DNA of 64,000 bases, from positions 7,780,001-7,844,000 of the forward strand of contig NC_092579.1 in assembly GCF_037975245.1 (NCBI RefSeq). Reading direction: 5' to 3'. Source of the stretch: Apostichopus japonicus (Eukaryota > Echinodermata > Holothuroidea > Aspidochirotida > Stichopodidae). The notes under the pieces are model-generated. The model was not told the origin of the DNA, ran no database searches, and saw only the letters and a program-made list of their open reading frames with translations. The stretch's first letter is position 1, and the number at the start of each line of letters is the position of its first letter. Shown piece by piece: positions 53,411 to 63,535 of this stretch. The position numbers were made by a program, and so were the translations under genes.

Positions 53411-54441
53411 GCCCCACCTTCCTTTTTTGATTGTTAGCATGCAATGATATATATGTTTAATTTGTAAATTTCATGTCGTGTATAGGGTACCGTATATTCT
53501 TGTCACTACTTTTGCTTTCTTATTCACTAAGTTAATTATGACTGAACGAGACGCAGCCTGGAGTACAGTCAATGAAGGTGAAATACCTTCGGTATAACAG
53601 TACAGGCTCGACGGAGAACATGGTGAACTAAGTTTTCTGCATTCCTTTGAACTTATCTGTTACTTCGTAAGGAGAAGTTGAACCATTCCTGATGTGAGTT
53701 GCATTTTTAATTTGTGTAGATTTAATATAAAAAGAAGAATAAGACAAATCGCTCTGAATTACTCGGAAGGATTAATTAAGAATATTGTGAGGACCTAACT
53801 TGGTTATCCATAGGCCTAGACTAAGTAAGGCCAAGGGATGGATTTCCGGGCCATATCTAACGAAACTAACGGTAGGCTCGATAACTTAGGCCAAATGTAG
53901 GCTTTACTTGGCCAAACTATGCATTTCTTAACAGTTTTTCTTAAACCAATGACATGTGTTGTAAATAATCTCTGCACGCACACAACAGGCCCATTGCCTT
54001 TCCCATATGATGCACCAATCGTTCTCATAATCCATTACTGTCAGTCTGTATGCAAGGTGACCACGATGCCAGTAATATTTTTAAAAGGTGTCTCCCAAGT
54101 TGCGGTGTATTCAGCAGTTAAAATAATTCTCAAATCGGTCACCAATGTATCGCAGAGTGTCATCAATTATTTTACTGAAATCTAACGCCACTTACCATGC
54201 ATTGACTACTGAAGGGTGAAGTCGTTGCGCTTTATTGGTGTCCATAACTTCCATAAGCATCACAACTCTGTATGTCTTGCACTCTCTAGGCCCACTATCA
54301 ACACACTTTCAACCCCCTCCCCTCTATAACCCCCCAAAAAATCAAGACCCCTTGACACTTGTGCTGGGTATCAGTGATGTCTTCACTTCTATTATTATAG
54401 CAATATTTGATTGATACTTCAGTTGTTATCGTTGAGTATGA
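53411..54441. other. Intergenic with a small transposase-like scrap
   Basis: 54133-54172 (TCGGTCACCAATGTAT, CGCAGAGTGTCATCAA) nearly repeats 55302-55341, part of the transposase relic downstream. Otherwise nothing recognised. Confidence 0.4.
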
Positions 54442-54449
54442 ATCAAGAT

Positions 54450-54897
54450 CATAGGCGCTGGGGGCAGCAGCCCCCCAACCAAACCTTTTTGGTGAAAATT
54501 AGGGCAATATGCTGAGAATTTTTTGGGCACCTACTGAAAGAAGAATAATTTGTAGACATGTTTTTCCATTTTTTTGGTGAAAATTTGGGCAATATGTAGA
54601 GAATATTTCGGGCACCTACTGAAAGAAGAATAATTTGCAATGTGTTTTTCAATGGTTAAACTTATAATATTAGATCATTATTGTTGTAACGACTTCCCCA
54701 ATAATTCTAACCAATATGGAAGGGTAATAACACGGAAAAAGATTGTATGTTATTGGCATGTGATGTAATAACCGATGAATGCCATATTATATGCACATTA
54801 ACATGTTGAACGCGTGCGGAGAGCGAAAAAAGTTGGTTATATTTTTCGGGCAAGTCGTTACAACCTCCCCAAAACAAATTAGGCTCCTATGCCTATG
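54450..54897. mobile_element. hAT-like MITE with perfect 8-bp target duplication ATCAAGAT
   Basis: ATCAAGAT flanks both sides (54442-54449 and 54898-54905). Ends are CATAGGCGC and GCCTATG, short inverted repeats. Inside, an 85-bp unit (GGTGAAAATT to AGAATAATTTG) is tandemly duplicated at about 54487-54656. No transposase. Confidence 0.85.
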
Positions 54898-55149
54898 ATC
54901 AAGATTACGATGACTTTGCCAAAGTAATCAAATTGCATTACAATTAGTTTGCATTTTGATTAGGATTATTTCAAAAATGTGATCGTCTGATCATTTACAG
55001 TACGATTACTGAATACAATTACACCAAACCTGTTTGAAAATATCTCCCAAATTATCTAAACCTTGATGTAGCATTGGCCACCATGGCAGATGAGTTAATA
55101 AGATATTTAAATTTCAACCAAAGTCTTATAGTGTCTGCCTCATCAGTTT

Positions 55150-56930
55150 TGCAAGTCGACAATCAAAATACCTTTATAATGTGAGTTCTTTAATGTCGTT
55201 TTCACTGACTCTATGAGCTTTTTGATTTTCGGAGGTAAGAGGCTGCTGTCGTAAGTCAAACACTCCTGAAATTGAATGGCGAAGTTACCCTGGCAGACAG
55301 ATTCTCCAATCGGTCACCAATGTATTGCAGAGTGTCATCAAACAAAGGTGACTCTGCCATGTCCTCTACAAGTTTGAGGTGACTACTCTACCATGTCCTC
55401 TACATCTTCGAGGTGACTCCTTACCATGTCCTCTACATCTTTGAGGTGACTATTCTACCATGTCCTCTACATCTTTGAGGTGACTACTCTACCATGTCCT
55501 GCACATCTTTAAGGTGACCACTCTACCATGTCCTATACATCTTTGAGGTGACTATTCTACCATGTCCTCTACATCTTTGAGTTAACTCCTCTACCATGTC
55601 CTATACATCTTTGAGGTGACTACTCTACCATATCCTCTACATCTTTGAGGTGACTATTCTACCATGTCCTCTACATCTTTGAGGTGACTACTCTACCATG
55701 TCCTCAACATCTTTGAGGTAACTTCTCTACCATGTTCGTATACGTCTTTAAGGTGACCACTCTACCATGGACTCTACATTTTTGAGGTGACTACTCTACC
55801 ATGTCCTCTACATCTTTGAGGTGACTCCTCTACCATGTCCTCTATATCTTTGAGGTTACTACTCTACCATATCCTCTACATCTTTGAGGTGACTACTCTA
55901 CCACGTCCTCTACATCTTTGAAGTGACTACTATACCATGTCCTCTACATCTTTGAGGTGACTATTCTACCGTGTCCTCTACATCTTTGCTTTGAGGTGAC
56001 TACTCTACCATGTCCTCTACATCTTTGAGGTGACTTCTCTAACATGTCCTCTACATACATATTTGAGGTGACTCCTCTACCATGTCCTATACATCTTTGA
56101 GGTGATTACTCTAACATGTCCTCTACATCTTTGAGGTAACTCCTCTACCATGTCCTCTACGTCTTTGTGGTGACTACTCTACCATGTCCTCTACATCTTT
56201 GAGGTAACTCCTCTACCATGTCCTATAAATCTTTGAGGTGACTACTCTATAATATCTTTTACATTTTTGGGTTATCTCCTCTACCATGTCCTGTACATCT
56301 TTGAGGTGACTATTCTACCATGTCCTCGACATCTTGAGGTAACTCTCTACCATGTCCTTGACATCTTTGGGTAATTCCTCTACCATTTTGAGGTAACTTC
56401 TCTCTTTCACAACATCCAGTGCTGTTAGTTCCAACCTATCAGCTACACAGTGTATTTCTACAAGACATGAAACATTCTTTTTGCAAGGGCTGCTACACCG
56501 TTCTTTGCACCCATAATCACTGAAGAGCCATTGAAACAAACTGAAACTGCTCTAATATCTATAGTTTCCAGACGAACTACCGACAGACCAATGTGACCAT
56601 CTCTCTGTATTCCAGTGGCAGATTTTTGTGTCATCTTTAGCTCAACCAAAGGCACCAACTTAGTATAACATCACTCAGCATCTTCATCATGTAACCTGAT
56701 CTAAACAAGTACTTGTTCCTTGTGCGAGACATCGGTAGACCCATCTGAGAAAAGTGCTGAGTTGCTTGTTTCCTCTTTGAGCTCACCATTCATTTGATGT
56801 GCAGTTGCCATAATAAAAGAAGCAGCCCCCATTGTCATTGATATACATGCTCCCAAGTCAAGGTCATTACACACTCCTAAAGTACAAAGTTCTGTAAACT
56901 TAGAGAATGGAAACCTTTTGCCACAAAGTA
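55150..56930 (-). pseudogene. hAT-like (ZNF862/KIAA1586-type) transposase relic
   Basis: Minus-strand pieces in different frames read like the middle of this transposase family: ALFSDGSTDVSHKEQVLV (near 56740), AVSVCFNGSSVIMGAKNGVA (near 56520) and VEIHCVADRLELTALDVVKE (near 56440), matching the family patterns SDGSTD, GAKNGVA and IHCVAHRLELA. Beyond the minisatellite, LVEDMAESPLFDDTLQYIGD (near 55350) and KKLIESVKTTLKN (near 55210) look like its continuation. Stops, frameshifts and the 34-bp array destroy it. His of CVAHR is Asp here. Related to exapted vertebrate genes, but this copy is dead. Confidence 0.7.
55346..56401. repeat. 34-bp minisatellite, about 30 copies
   Basis: Unit of 34 bases, with words GAGGTGACTACTCTACCATG and TCCTCTACATCTTT, repeated head to tail with substitutions and occasional small indels over about 1.05 kb. 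The unit is not a multiple of three. It lies inside the transposase relic and the unit matches coding for KDVEDMVE-like residues on the minus strand, so it grew from that coding sequence. Confidence 0.95.
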
Positions 56931-56989
56931 TGCAGTTTCTTGAGACAAATGATATGATATACTTATATACATATATGGTAACCTATAGC

Positions 56990-57927
56990 CTAGGTTCTCA
57001 ACCTTTTTCTATCAAGGGACCCCTTGAGATAAACTGAAATATTTGGAGGACCCCCGGACAGTGACCGTCGGCCTGGGGGAGGGGTATAAGGGAAGGGGGT
57101 GTCCCCCTCCCCTGTTTGATTTTTTTCAATATTTGAGGGTTAGATGCGAAATGATGCATTATTTTGTGACTTTTGAAGTAAATTTATGTTCAAGAATTTA
57201 TGTTTAGAAATGCATTTTTCTGGGCCTGTAATGCAGTTTTCCTAGACCTGCAATTATTGCTAGGCATAGGCCTACTTGGAAATTCTTACTTTCAAATTAC
57301 ATATTTCCCAATTAAATTTTAATTTGGAAGCGATGAGTTGTCAGATACAAACTGGTTGATTCTGCGTGAGGTCAGGAGAATTATGGGTTTTCTTTGTCAG
57401 AGATAGCTGCAAATGGCACCATTTTTTGTGTCAAATCCAAGTTAGTTATAACTTTTCCTCCACCAAAGCCTTATAACTACCGCGCTTCGCTGTGTCAACA
57501 GTGAGCAACGCATCATAGTTATTGCTCTGCATATTAGGATGTATAGTGTGCAGTTAAGTTGTACACAACACTCGGGTGGCATGTTATCCATACCTCACCG
57601 AATGTATACCAATGAGAAACTATATTACTTGTTTTCATTGGGGGAACGCACGATTCAACATTTATCGACTACTGACGATACGGTCTGATCATCAGGGTCC
57701 GACGTATTAACGGCTAGCCTAGATTTCTAGAGGCATACATACTTATTCCTTCGACTATATCTCTCATTCCATTTTTCACGAACCTCTTCGGCTTTCGCGG
57801 ACCCTTATCTTTTTCACTGACCCCTATATTTTCACGGACCCCCTGCGGACCCCTTTGCCCTCACGGACCCCCAAATAAATTTCACGGACCCCCTAGGGGT
57901 CCGCGGACCCCAGGTTGAGTAACCTGG
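56990..57927. mobile_element. hAT-like MITE with perfect 8-bp target duplication ACCTATAG
   Basis: ACCTATAG at 56982-56989 and 57928-57935. Ends CCTAGGTTCTCAACC and the complement of CCAGGTTACTCAACC. The interior right half has repeated CACGGACCCC words. No transposase frame. Confidence 0.87.
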
Positions 57928-57950
57928 ACCTATAGCATGTTGTGACTCAA

Positions 57951-57977
57951 GTTTCACCCCTGTGCGGTGATCATCAG
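57951..57977 (-). ncRNA. Hammerhead-core-like motif (a)
   Basis: Minus strand: CTGATGA, then TCACC-GCACAGG-GGT, then GAAAC. Core words are spaced as in a hammerhead, but stem I and III partners were not found. Very tentative. Confidence 0.25.
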
Positions 57978-57982
57978 CAGGA

Positions 57983-58280
57983 AGTATTGAATTGAATTGA
58001 ATTTGAATTTATTGTCCACAATCGGAAATTCGGCTTACATAGGTCGTAAACGAAAGAAAACAAAATAGCAATAGTTTAAGTCAATAAACTGCGATACACA
58101 TACAGCAAGTCCTACAAATAAGAAACTTATCTTCTCACAGTTTGTGAATTAATTATGAATAGAGTTAGGCACAAATGAGTATCTGAAGCGGCCCCTAAGT
58201 GTACGTGGTGGGCATAAACGGAGTCCAGAGCGGTTGTAAATATAGTGCTGAAACAAAGGGTGTGTCGAGTCTTGCATGAT
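57983..58280 (-). mobile_element. LINE 3' fragment with GAATT tail
   Basis: The minus strand encodes FQHYIYNRSGLRLCPPRTLR, then GRFRYSFVPNSIHN and a stop, like the C terminus of CR1/Jockey-type LINE proteins. The 3' end is GGACAATAAATTCAAATTCA followed by ATTCAATTCAAT repeats, the typical short-unit tail. 5'-truncated. Confidence 0.65.
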
Positions 58281-58348
58281 ATGTTTCAAAACATATATAT
58301 ATATACATATGTATACATACATATGTATATATATATGTTTTGAAACAT
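58281..58348. repeat. Long AT-rich hairpin
   Basis: ATGTTTCAAAACATATATAT continuing to about 58316 is followed immediately by its near-exact inverse (58317-58348, ending ATGTTTTGAAACAT), about 32 paired positions with a 2-base length difference in the AT run. Confidence 0.85.
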
Positions 58349-58419
58349 ATATGTATACATCTGTATGTATATATGTATATATGTATATATGCATAAACAT
58401 GCTATTCCATTGCGCTGCA

Positions 58420-58470
58420 ACTCAGAGTTTCACACACACATTGAGTTCTTTGCACTGTGGCGATCATCAG
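58420..58470 (-). ncRNA. Hammerhead-core-like motif (b)
   Basis: Minus strand: CTGATGATCGCC, 27 intervening bases, then GTGTGAAACTCTGAGTTG. It shares CTGATGATCRC and GAAACTC with motifs (a) and (d). Stem II is poor. Tentative. Confidence 0.22.
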
Positions 58471-58640
58471 GATTTATATGGCAGATACATGTTAAATTAA
58501 TAAAGATGAACTTTTGCTTTTGAATCTGACAATTTTCATAGAATTACCACTTTATATATAGGCAAGCCAAGCCATAAATAAGATATAAATGTGGAGCAAG
58601 TGGTATGACAGGTATATAATAAATTATTAAAGATCAACAC

Positions 58641-58690
58641 ACCAGAAAAATTCACTTCATGACTGGTTTCGTCCTTTTTGAACTCATCAG
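58641..58690 (-). ncRNA. Hammerhead-ribozyme-like motif (c), best core
   Basis: Minus strand: CTGATGA, GTTC, AAAAA, GGAC, GAAAC. This is the canonical core with a 4-bp stem II (G-C at the core as expected, one U-G). ACCAG/CTGGT can form stem III (58663-58667 with 58641-58645). The base at the cleavage position would be G, which is not permitted in hammerheads, and stem I pairs poorly, so this is probably a decayed ribozyme. Confidence 0.4.
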
Positions 58691-58730
58691 GCGTATGGCG
58701 GGCCATCAGTCTCAAATCGTGGGGAATCTA

Positions 58731-59090
58731 CATATATACCGATTTAAATCAACATGTACCACTTTCCTTCGACTTATACCAGTTTCTAGCAGCTTAAATT
58801 GACTCCTACCGATTTAAATTGACATATATACCAGTTTAATTCGACATATCGTCGATTTAAATCAACATATTTACCAATTTAAATTAATGATAAGTAAAAT
58901 AAATCGGTATATGTCATTTTAAATTGACATATACCAGTTTAAATCGATGATATGTCAAATTAAATCGGTATATGTCATTTTAAATTGACGTATACCAATT
59001 TAATTCGACATATACCAGTTTAAATCGACATATACCGATTTAAATCGACATATATATATATACCAATTTAAATCGATAATATGTAAGCAG
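58731..59090. repeat. Minisatellite of palindromic CGATTTAAATCG-containing units
   Basis: Units of about 20-24 bases alternate CATATACC with GATTTAAATC or ATTTAAATT-like cores. Since CGATTTAAATCG is its own reverse complement, units appear in both orientations (GGTATATG also occurs). Similar units resume at 59213-59420. Confidence 0.85.
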
Positions 59091-59213
59091 TGCTCACACT
59101 TTGTTGCCTTGGGCTTCGGGCAAAAAATCGAGCGTAGGGTTCATGCGGCCCCCTCCTTCATCATAATCATTCCATGTGGCCCTCCTCTGCAAAAGGTTGG
59201 ACAACCCTGATTT
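59091..59213. mobile_element. Short MITE-like insertion in the minisatellite
   Basis: GC-richer 123 bp beginning CAGTGCTCACACTTTG and ending GGTTGGACAACCCTG, reminiscent of hAT ends (CAGGGTTGTCCAACC inverted), but the left end is degraded and I see no target duplication. Confidence 0.45.
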
Positions 59214-59419
59214 AAATAGATATACCAGTTTAAATGGATGATATGTTGAAATATATCGGTAGTTCAAGTCAATTTCCTTGGACTTATACCAGTTGCTAGC
59301 AACTTAAATACATGTGATGTATCTCCACATGTCAATCATCACCGAAATCGGGATTTGGAATATATGTTAATGAGCTAAAGCTATGATATGTCGATTTAAA
59401 TAGGTATATGTCAATTACA
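59213..59419. repeat. Continuation of the palindromic minisatellite, degenerate
   Basis: TTTAAATAGATATACCAGTT and similar words recur at lower density up to the inverted repeat at 59420. Confidence 0.6.
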
Positions 59420-59512
59420 ACTAGTGGAACACTAGACTTTCTTACTGAGTTGTCTGATGATCGCTCAATGCATGAAACTCTAAGACTTAACAACTACTAG
59501 TGTTCCACTAGT
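59420..59512 (+). ncRNA. Inverted repeat enclosing a hammerhead-core-like motif (d)
   Basis: Outer arms ACTAGTGGAACACTAG (59420-59435) and CTAGTGTTCCACTAGT (59497-59512) are perfect inverses. Inside, GTTGT (59449-59453) pairs with ACAAC (59490-59494), directly flanking CTGATGA (59454-59460) and a segment with GAAA (59474-59477) ending TTA, a permitted hammerhead cleavage triplet. Stem II (TCGC with GCATGA) and stem III are weak. It could be a ribozyme relic or a tiny foldback element. Confidence 0.35.
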
Positions 59513-60222
59513 CTCAACTTATTCTCATCTATATACTTCGCTCCGTCCAACGGGCATCTAGAGCATTCTGCGCCAAGATAGAGGCCAATCAACCGAAAAA
59601 TATATATTTATATGTTTATATATCTAGATACATTCAATTGAATTTAACACTGCATAAAGGAAGAGGGAATATATCTTTTATCAGTTGTGACAAAGAGGTT
59701 ACTAGTATGCCTTAATTTACATCCTATTGAATTGTACACTTTATGATAGAGGAGCCAGGACAGAGGACAGCAATCCGTTAGGCGGTCAGGCTGCAGTAAG
59801 GATTGTACTCTGACATTTGAAATTCAAACCTATCACCCTGGCTGTGTATGAAGTCACCACACTGTATATAATACAGTAACTGCCAGCTTTAATTAGTTCC
59901 AGTCATATGCACTACCTAGTCATTTGGAGAAGTTAGAATATTACCACTGTCTTCAGGAGCTGATTAAATGTGCAAACTTTTTTGCTTGCCTCGTAATTCC
60001 CCCGACTCTTGTCGAATAGCACAGTGTGCTTCCACATTCATCGCATGGCTAGGGTTTCAACCGAGCATCAGCTCGTTTCCTAACTCCTTTAGACTCTGGG
60101 ATGCAATAAAAATAACCTATTAAATGAATGGCTCACAGTCCAAAGAAACCAAAATCGTTGGTTGGCAAGACCCATTTCAGATGTCTTCTTTAGCTTGCAT
60201 TTTTGCTTTTCGTATTTTTCAG
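59513..60222. other. Upstream region of the GT31 gene
   Basis: Non-coding, ending in a 3' splice site (CGTATTTTTCAG, ending at 60222). No promoter element was identified. Confidence 0.45.
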
Positions 60223-60353
60223 ATTCAGTCTGCTACAGAAGGAGAACGACACAAGCCTCAGATTGAGAGTTGCACAGTTCATCACCCATCCAGCAGAAGA
60301 ACGACGACGACGTATGAAATTGGGACGTGACACCTTTATCGAGAAGGAACAAG
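60223..60353 (+). other. 5' untranslated part of the GT31 coding exon
   Basis: Follows the 3' splice site at 60222 and precedes the ATG at 60354 (AACAAGATGAGG, A at -3). In-frame codons from 60327 have no ATG. Confidence 0.5.
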
Positions 60354-61865
60354 ATGAGGGTGGTAATCCGTCTGCCTTTAGTCGGTTTGTTTCTCTTCTG
60401 TACGGTTCAGCTGCTTGCTCTTTACGTATGGTTTATACCGCATACTTTCATAAAGAGTTCTATCCCTAGCAGATGTTGTACAGCTCAGAATGAAACGAAC
60501 TTGGACAACTTAGGTAACCTGGAAAGCTGTATTATCCGGTTAGTGTATTTTGCTAGGAGGAGAGGACTCTCGGACAGGGATCTGATGGTTTTGCTGTTGC
60601 AAGCTCTGGGTTCTACGAGTCAAGAAGATGCCAAACCAAATGTCAGAGAGAAGTTACCTTCTTCTATAGTTCAAGTTTACAATATTAGCAATGAAAGTCG
60701 TCATAAAGATTCTGTGGCGGAGGAGACCTTTGCTGGGAAGCTCTCGATTGCAGTCGAACCTGGACAAATATTTCAAGTTTTGACAGATAACGATGATATA
60801 CAAAAGAAAAATGAAAAGGTAGAAACAAAACAGATTGCTCATGCCGTTAAAGAAAAACAAGCCGGTCAAGCAGGATTAAAAAAAGAAGAAGCCAAAGTCG
60901 ATGACACAAAGCTGGAAATTCATACAGAACCCAAGAATGTAGCCAATAAATCCAATGATATTAACAAAAAAGATCCTCACAGACAACTTTCAGATCAACA
61001 GACAGATTCTTCCACGAAACACCAGTGGAATAACGTTTCAAATCCAGTGAATCCCCACAACTATAATCTAGTGATCAACCAGCCTTATTTCTGCCAGCCC
61101 AGTGGATCTCAACTAGAAGTATTCCTTTTGATTGTGATGATTTCATCTCCTAAAGCGTTCAAACAACGTGACATCCAGAGGAATTCCTCGCTGAGTGTCT
61201 CACAGGTGTCTGGCAAAATAATCAGAAGCATATTCCTGCTCGGAGACTCGGGCGACCAAACAGTGACTTCCAAGGTCCGCAACGAAGCTGACAAGTACGG
61301 CGAAATTTTGATGGAAGATTTCCACGACTCTTACCGTAATCTGACGTTGAAAACTCTGATGGGGCTGAAGTGGGCCAGTCTCTATTGTCCTAAGGCTAAG
61401 TACGTCTTGAAGACAGACGACGATGTCTTTCTTGAATTGACAAATTTGATCCATCTGTTGGAAGGTGCCCCACGCCAGTCCTTCATGACTGGCTTCGTCT
61501 ACAAGGGGACGAAGCCAATACGTGACAAACGTTCAAAGTGGTACATTTTAGAGGAGGCTTACCCCAGAGACATTTATCCGCCATATTGCTTCGGTATAGG
61601 TTATGTCATTTCCGGGGATCTGCCTGGAAAGATCCTAGAGATGTCTTTCAAGATTCCTTACATATTTTTAGAAGATGCCTATGTTGGCCTTTGTATAGAA
61701 AAGTTAAATGTCGTCCCAACAGTAAATCCCGGGTTCTTCACGTACAGAGAGGAGTACAGTTACTGTAAATTTAAAGGTGCCTATGTCGTCCATTTGAAGA
61801 CACCTCCAAAAATCGGTGAGTATTGGATAAAACAACAAACAAAGCCAGCCAATGTAACTTGCTAA
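60354..61865 (+). CDS. GT31 beta-1,3-galactosyltransferase/N-acetylglucosaminyltransferase-like enzyme
   Basis: 503-residue type II Golgi membrane protein in one exon. Short cytoplasmic start, signal-anchor helix about 7-26 (RLPLVGLFLFCTVQLLALYV), a long Lys/Glu/Gln-rich stem to about residue 245, then the GT31 catalytic domain. Motifs: FLLG; EILMEDFHDSYRNLTLKT; KTDDDVF with the metal/UDP-binding DDD at 355-357; PPYCFGIGYVISGDL; EDAYVGLC at 440-447 (usually EDVYVG). The family moves Gal, GlcNAc or GalNAc from UDP-sugar to beta-1,3 linkage on glycoprotein or glycolipid acceptors; the exact sugar cannot be told from sequence. The N-terminal RxIRxTW motif is poorly conserved (QRDIQRNSS). I chose the ATG at 60354 for its context and because no ATG precedes it. 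Intact, so probably functional. Confidence 0.9.
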   Translation: MRVVIRLPLVGLFLFCTVQLLALYVWFIPHTFIKSSIPSRCCTAQNETNLDNLGNLESCIIRLVYFARRRGLSDRDLMVLLLQALGSTSQEDAKPNVREKLPSSIVQVYNISNESRHKDSVAEETFAGKLSIAVEPGQIFQVLTDNDDIQKKNEKVETKQIAHAVKEKQAGQAGLKKEEAKVDDTKLEIHTEPKNVANKSNDINKKDPHRQLSDQQTDSSTKHQWNNVSNPVNPHNYNLVINQPYFCQPSGSQLEVFLLIVMISSPKAFKQRDIQRNSSLSVSQVSGKIIRSIFLLGDSGDQTVTSKVRNEADKYGEILMEDFHDSYRNLTLKTLMGLKWASLYCPKAKYVLKTDDDVFLELTNLIHLLEGAPRQSFMTGFVYKGTKPIRDKRSKWYILEEAYPRDIYPPYCFGIGYVISGDLPGKILEMSFKIPYIFLEDAYVGLCIEKLNVVPTVNPGFFTYREEYSYCKFKGAYVVHLKTPPKIGEYWIKQQTKPANVTC

Positions 61866-63535
61866 GTCTGTTCACATCTAGATATTTGAAAGTAAGAGGG
61901 CTTGATGTTTCATCCACCCAAGAGGCTTACTGCTACTGTACCGTCGGATACAAAAACGTCAGGCCATCTAACTTTTACTATGGACCTATGCATACGTTTC
62001 GCGATAGATAAGAAACTTTTGAACAGCTCCATATTTTTTCTTTCTTACTTTTTAACAGAAATGTTCACCAAAACCTGATATAATTTGATAAACTATTAGA
62101 AAGGCTGTATTCCATTAATTATCAAAATGTTGATTTTTTATGGTTACATCTGGTCAATGGAAACCATTTTGGCAAGCTCCCAAACTTCAGCTAAACTTTT
62201 GAGCTAAAGTATTAGCAATATTTAAGTAAAACATTTTATGATTACCACCGATGGTTTTGAACAATAGCAATGACGCTGTTCAGACATTTAGCAATGTGTG
62301 ATTTACCTTGATTAATTTCCTGCTGTGATTTTTCCATTAGAAACCGACTTCCTTGAAGTATATAGTGTAACAATTTTAAATGTAAAAATGAGCGATCATG
62401 AAGTCTAGTGCGGTTTTGTAGTGGCAGGCTCGTAACAGCGCTCCTTATCTCTGGAAAATATGTGATAGTACTTATGAAGGACCCGTTATATGTCAGACCC
62501 TGCCCATCCCACCACCCCCTCCCTCAGACCCTGCCCATCCCACCACCCCCTCCCTCAAGCACGGTGTTGGACAGCACTTTGAGGATCTGATTTGTAGCAT
62601 AAACACGGATCAGAATCCACGATTTGAGCCCCGCCATAGATCAGAATCACGGAGAATCAGAACTTCCCGGTCGCTGTTAAATCTGTAATTATGTTAACAA
62701 AGAGCTCCGTCCGGGTTGACACCTGATCAGTGTTGACCTTAAACTTTTGTCTGTTGTCCATTACGAGCGTAATTTGAAATGTAGGCATTGATAGCAGTGA
62801 CTAGTACTGTACTGTACATCATATGACCTTAGTACGGTAATGGTTTAACCAACCTTTCCTCCTAGTACACAACACGTACTCGACCTCCTGTCCATTAATG
62901 GCGAGCATGAAGTGTAAACTGTGTTGATGTAAATGCAGAGGCTCACAATCAATATATCTTTATTTTAATGCTGAACACTGAGTGCAGGGCCTGAGTGTCA
63001 AAACGGAGAAGACTTACCGTAGTAAACTGAGAGTAGAAAGCCAGGGAAAGATAGTATCTCTGTCTCTATATATATGAGAGGGAAGTACTGTAAATAGAAC
63101 AGATATATATATATATCAAGTGCCTTTTAGCATCGTTCTTTCAACTTGCATCCAGGCTGTGTTATTTTTCAATGAAGTGGAGAATTCATAATTTTATCTA
63201 TACTTTGCTAATTACTTACTGTTTCACCGGTGTTGAATTCATTCAGCCGAACTTTGTGATATTATCAAGCAGCTCGCTGGAGTACACCTCTGCCTCAAAC
63301 AGTAAAACTTTACAATGAAAGGTGTTTGTTGTAGGTTCTTTTGAAGCCTATTCATGTCCTTAAAATCTCTCTTCCTTAATAGGCACGTTATTAGTTGTAG
63401 GCAGATCAGAAGCAGGAATAGACCAGTTTGAATAGGTGTGTTGATTTGGTGTAGTGATAAGGTAGTATTGCCCTCAATGATTAATAAACCCAGTCAGCTC
63501 TTTGCTACATTTTCTAATTTCTATCACCAATTTGT
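61866..63535. other. 3' flank of the GT31 gene
   Basis: Non-coding. Contains a 31-bp tandem duplication (62494-62555, unit beginning CAGACCCTGCCCATCC). No gene recognised. Confidence 0.4.

Noticed and set aside
55346-56401. Regular 34-bp repeats as a CRISPR array
   Set aside because: Units abut with no variable spacers, there are no cas genes, and the DNA is eukaryotic. It is a minisatellite in a transposase relic.
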